A stretch of 64,000 bases of DNA from Bdellovibrionaceae bacterium UBA6502 (GTDB lineage Bacteria; Bdellovibrionota; Bdellovibrionia; Bdellovibrionales; UBA840): assembly GCA_002436415.1 (NCBI GenBank), contig DJMA01000041.1, positions 40,005-104,004 of the forward strand. The letters run 5' to 3'. The position numbers and the translations under genes are program-made. The notes beneath the pieces are model-generated. The model made no database searches and had not been told where the DNA came from. It was given only the letters and a program-made list of their open reading frames with translations. Shown in pieces: positions 61,850-64,000 of the stretch (its first letter is position 1; every line of letters starts with the position of its first letter).

Positions 61850-61865
61850 TGGCACAGTCTTAGCA
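61850..61865 (+). promoter_or_regulatory. Sigma-54 type promoter of lipoprotein 2
   Basis: TGGCACAGTCTTAGCA. GG at 61851-61852, exactly 10 bases, GC at 61863-61864; TGGCAC is a perfect -24 element. 38 bases before the start codon. Confidence 0.78.
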
Positions 61866-61902
61866 ATGTATAGGGGTAGAGATGAAATAAGGAGAACTAA
61901 AA

Positions 61903-62754
61903 ATGAAACACTTAATTCTATTAACACTATTAACTTTTATGGCTGTAGGTTGCGGGCAGAAGATCAGCTCTGTTGCTGACAACACTACGGACCCAGTAGT
62001 AGACACTACAGATGATACACCAAACGTATATGATCCAGGAGCGCCTGATGATTCAGATTGGGGAGCAATGGGATATCTAGATTTAATTGATACGGAAGCC
62101 TTTGAGGAGTTCTCAGGCTACGAAGTTGAAGATCTACAAAATGAAAGAATTTATTTGAAATTATCAAAAGTAGAAGTGGGTTCGCAAACTTACTATGAAG
62201 GTCAAGTTCGTTTAGCTTACGAATACATCTACTATAACAATGTATTAAGCAACAATGCCACTCAACAAGTGGTGGAATACAAAAACCCTCGTTTTGAAGC
62301 TCGCCAATACACAGACGATGAGTTAGACGATAATCCGAGTGCCCTTCGTTATGACTGGCAAGGAGTTCGTTTTAATAAAGTTTGGAGTAAGTCAGGTGAG
62401 TATTTCTTAGTAGGTTTTTTTGAAGAGCCTGACTTTTATGACTGGTCTGTTTTTGACTGGGATCAAAGTGCGAAGGCTGGTGCTGTGATGATTATTATTC
62501 GCGGGTTGAACAAAGACGGTGAGTCTTTGGATGATTCAGGATACTCAGGATCAGTTTACTTTAAGAACTATGGATTTACTTACGCAGTAAAACCAACTTA
62601 CACAAGATGTTGGGAAATCTCGGTAGGGCCTTATGACTGTCGTGACTTTGTGGTTAACGATGCGATCCGACCAGATTTAGACAACACACCAAACGATTTT
62701 ACAAAATTAGGTGAATTCTATAATTTAAGTATAGATGAAGCTTTTGAAAATTAA
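61903..62754 (+). CDS. Paralogous lipoprotein 2, function unknown
   Basis: 283 residues. Lipobox 'AVGC' gives a lipidated Cys at about residue 18, followed by a Thr/Asp-rich spacer. It repeats the blocks of lipoprotein 1: 'PDDSDWGA', 'ERIYLKL', 'YYEGQVRLAYEY', 'VRFNKVW', 'SGSVYFKNY', 'RCWEISVGPYDCRDFVVNDAIRPDL' (in two parts). The acidic, aromatic-rich mature domain is of unknown fold. AAGGAGA ribosome-binding site, sigma-54 promoter upstream, clear terminator downstream: a self-contained transcription unit. Confidence 0.76.
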   Translation: MKHLILLTLLTFMAVGCGQKISSVADNTTDPVVDTTDDTPNVYDPGAPDDSDWGAMGYLDLIDTEAFEEFSGYEVEDLQNERIYLKLSKVEVGSQTYYEGQVRLAYEYIYYNNVLSNNATQQVVEYKNPRFEARQYTDDELDDNPSALRYDWQGVRFNKVWSKSGEYFLVGFFEEPDFYDWSVFDWDQSAKAGAVMIIIRGLNKDGESLDDSGYSGSVYFKNYGFTYAVKPTYTRCWEISVGPYDCRDFVVNDAIRPDLDNTPNDFTKLGEFYNLSIDEAFEN

Positions 62755-62787
62755 TAACTGGCAATAAAGCCATTCTCCCTCATCTCG

Positions 62788-62818
62788 AGCGAGCCCTAGA
62801 AATAGGTCTCGCTTTTTT
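62788..62818 (+). terminator. Intrinsic terminator after lipoprotein 2
   Basis: AGCGAGCCC (62788-62796) pairs with GGTCTCGCT (62805-62813) with one mismatch around an 8-base loop, followed by T to 62818. Confidence 0.8.
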
Positions 62819-63045
62819 GCGTTCAATAATGTTTGTCTGAGTGTAAAACCAAAAACCACAACTATATTTTTTTATGACAAAGGCAAGCTCAAGTCAGGGG
62901 ATTATGCATACATGCTTTCAAGCTTAAGCTCGGATGATAAACCGGAAAATACATTTTGTGATATCGTTGGAAGCTGGTGAGTATTATAATAGCATTTTTT
63001 TAAAAACATCTTGCGCTCACAATAATAACGAAACATAATTTTTCT

Positions 63046-63930
63046 ATGGTATTTGATTATTGGGTCGATTTTTTCGACGAATTAGAAAATGTAAGAGGAA
63101 GATCTAAGAACACGGTACAGGCTTATCGTCGTGATTTAGAGTTGTACAAAGAGTATCTCGACAGTGGCAAAAGCTCTGGAGGAATTCCGGGTTTTTATGA
63201 GTTTCTAAAAAAACAAAAAAAACTAAGTGTCCGTTCTCAAGCTCGTTGTATCTCAAGCCTTAGAACTTATTTTAAATTCTGTGAAGCCAATGGTCGAAAG
63301 AGCCCAGAGCTAAGAGAATTAAGACCACCGAAAGTTAAAGTTGGTCTACCAAAACCCATTTCTGAAGAAGAGTTTCATAAACTCTATAAAGCTTGCGAAA
63401 TGGAAAGCAAAATTAAAACTGCTCGAAACCAAATGGCCTTGTTGTTACTTTATGGTTTGGGTTGTCGAGTTAGTGAGTTGATTGATTTAGACCTTTCTGA
63501 TTTTAATGAATCTGAGTCATACATTAAGCTGACGGGAAAAGGTAATAAAGAACGTCTGGTTCCACTAAGTGCAAACCTTGTTACTGAAATCAGAGATTAT
63601 TTAAAGCTAGTGCGCCCTGAGCTTTTAAAGAAAAACACAGGGGAATCTGCCATTTTGATTAATGACCGCTCTAAACGTCCAAGTCGTGTTGATATTTGGC
63701 GTTGGTTGTCTGCTTGGTCGGCCAAAGCGGGTTTTGATGAGGCCATTAGTCCGCATCAGTTTCGACATGGTTGTGCTACTGCTTTGCTTGAGAGTGGTGC
63801 GGATTTAAGAAGTATTCAAATGCTTTTAGGGCATTCTAGTTTGCAGACTACGCAAGTTTATACCAATGTTAGTCGTGGGAAGTTGGCTAAGGAGATTGAG
63901 GAGAGTCATCCTTTATCGGCGGAAGATTGA
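63046..63930 (+). CDS. xerC: Tyrosine recombinase XerC/XerD
   Basis: 294-residue site-specific recombinase that resolves chromosome dimers. N-terminal SAM-like DNA-binding domain residues 5-90 (SKNTVQAYRRDLELYKEYL). Catalytic residues in order: Arg in 'GCRVSEL', Lys in 'TGKGNKER', His-x-x-Arg in 'HQFRHGCAT', His in 'LLGHSSLQTTQ' and Tyr in 'VYTNVS'. Length and motifs are those of XerC/D rather than a phage integrase. No dif site was recognised. XerC or XerD cannot be fixed without its partner. Weak ribosome-binding site. Confidence 0.9.
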   Translation: MVFDYWVDFFDELENVRGRSKNTVQAYRRDLELYKEYLDSGKSSGGIPGFYEFLKKQKKLSVRSQARCISSLRTYFKFCEANGRKSPELRELRPPKVKVGLPKPISEEEFHKLYKACEMESKIKTARNQMALLLLYGLGCRVSELIDLDLSDFNESESYIKLTGKGNKERLVPLSANLVTEIRDYLKLVRPELLKKNTGESAILINDRSKRPSRVDIWRWLSAWSAKAGFDEAISPHQFRHGCATALLESGADLRSIQMLLGHSSLQTTQVYTNVSRGKLAKEIEESHPLSAED

Positions 63931-64000
63931 TTTTTTTCGCTTACTCCTCGGTTTTGATCTTCGAATGAGCCGGCCTTCTGAAACAAAAGTATTTTTCTCA

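Noticed and set aside
63046..63930. Reading the tyrosine recombinase as a phage or island integrase
   Set aside because: Length and motif set are those of XerC/D, no att repeats or phage genes nearby, and the tRNA in the window is 12 kb away.

Overview
The window is an A+T-rich chromosomal stretch from a Gram-negative, diderm bacterium. Gene content points to the Bdellovibrionota / former Deltaproteobacteria (inference from gene content, not from a database search). The main clues are a Myxococcus-like pilB-pilT-pilC-pilS-pilR-pilA order, a GnnA-like oxidoreductase inside the lpx operon (Bdellovibrio lipid A is known to carry diaminoglucose), many c-di-GMP-linked modules, and frequent TTG/GTG starts. 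No insertion sequence, prophage or CRISPR array was seen.

Layout. (1) 1-10066: outer-membrane and lipid A biogenesis, with lolD (cut by the window edge), bamA, skp/ompH, fabZ, lpxA, gnnA-like, lpxB, lpxK, an LpxL-type acyltransferase and a DUF3108 lipoprotein. (2) 10168-12424: two GT9 heptosyltransferase-like genes. (3) 12541-23691: a PilZ protein, ribF, an AroE-like probable pseudoenzyme, then the type IV pilus block pilB-T-C-S-R-A and a TPR-like gene whose ATG sits in the pilA terminator. (4) 23695-44573: a large surface-glycan locus. It holds three GT-C membrane proteins, five GT2-type or capsule-type transferases, a pseudaminic-acid-type pathway (pseB, pseC, pseI, pseF, with a formyltransferase and a Nudix-like protein where PseH/PseG would be expected), a Wzm/Wzt ABC exporter, and a DUF4910 / methyltransferase / FemAB-like operon. 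(5) 44737-47841: dnaJ then dnaK, dnaJ with a very good RpoH-type promoter. (6) 48096-50823: an HD-GYP protein and a GNAT acetyltransferase. (7) 50850-54336: tRNA-Leu(GAG), a small lipoprotein, a CsrA-type multi-hairpin RNA leading into a 57-residue protein, and a cobalamin riboswitch controlling a BtuB-like receptor. (8) 54462-59698: a response regulator, a PgaC-like glycosyltransferase and a membrane-anchored deacetylase-like protein lacking its metal ligands, facing an outer-membrane barrel protein; possibly an unrecognised exopolysaccharide machine. (9) 60194-63930: two paralogous lipoproteins, each behind a sigma-54 type promoter, flanking a stand-alone secretin N-domain protein, then a XerC/D recombinase.

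The most noteworthy items are the run of GGA-loop hairpins at 51765-51911 (CsrB/RsmZ-like decoy or CsrA-controlled leader), the paired sigma-54 promoters on paralogous lipoproteins, the regulator/synthase/pseudo-deacetylase/barrel locus, and the variant pseudaminic acid pathway. Several start codons were moved from the longest reading frame to a better ribosome-binding site; each such case is stated in the entry.
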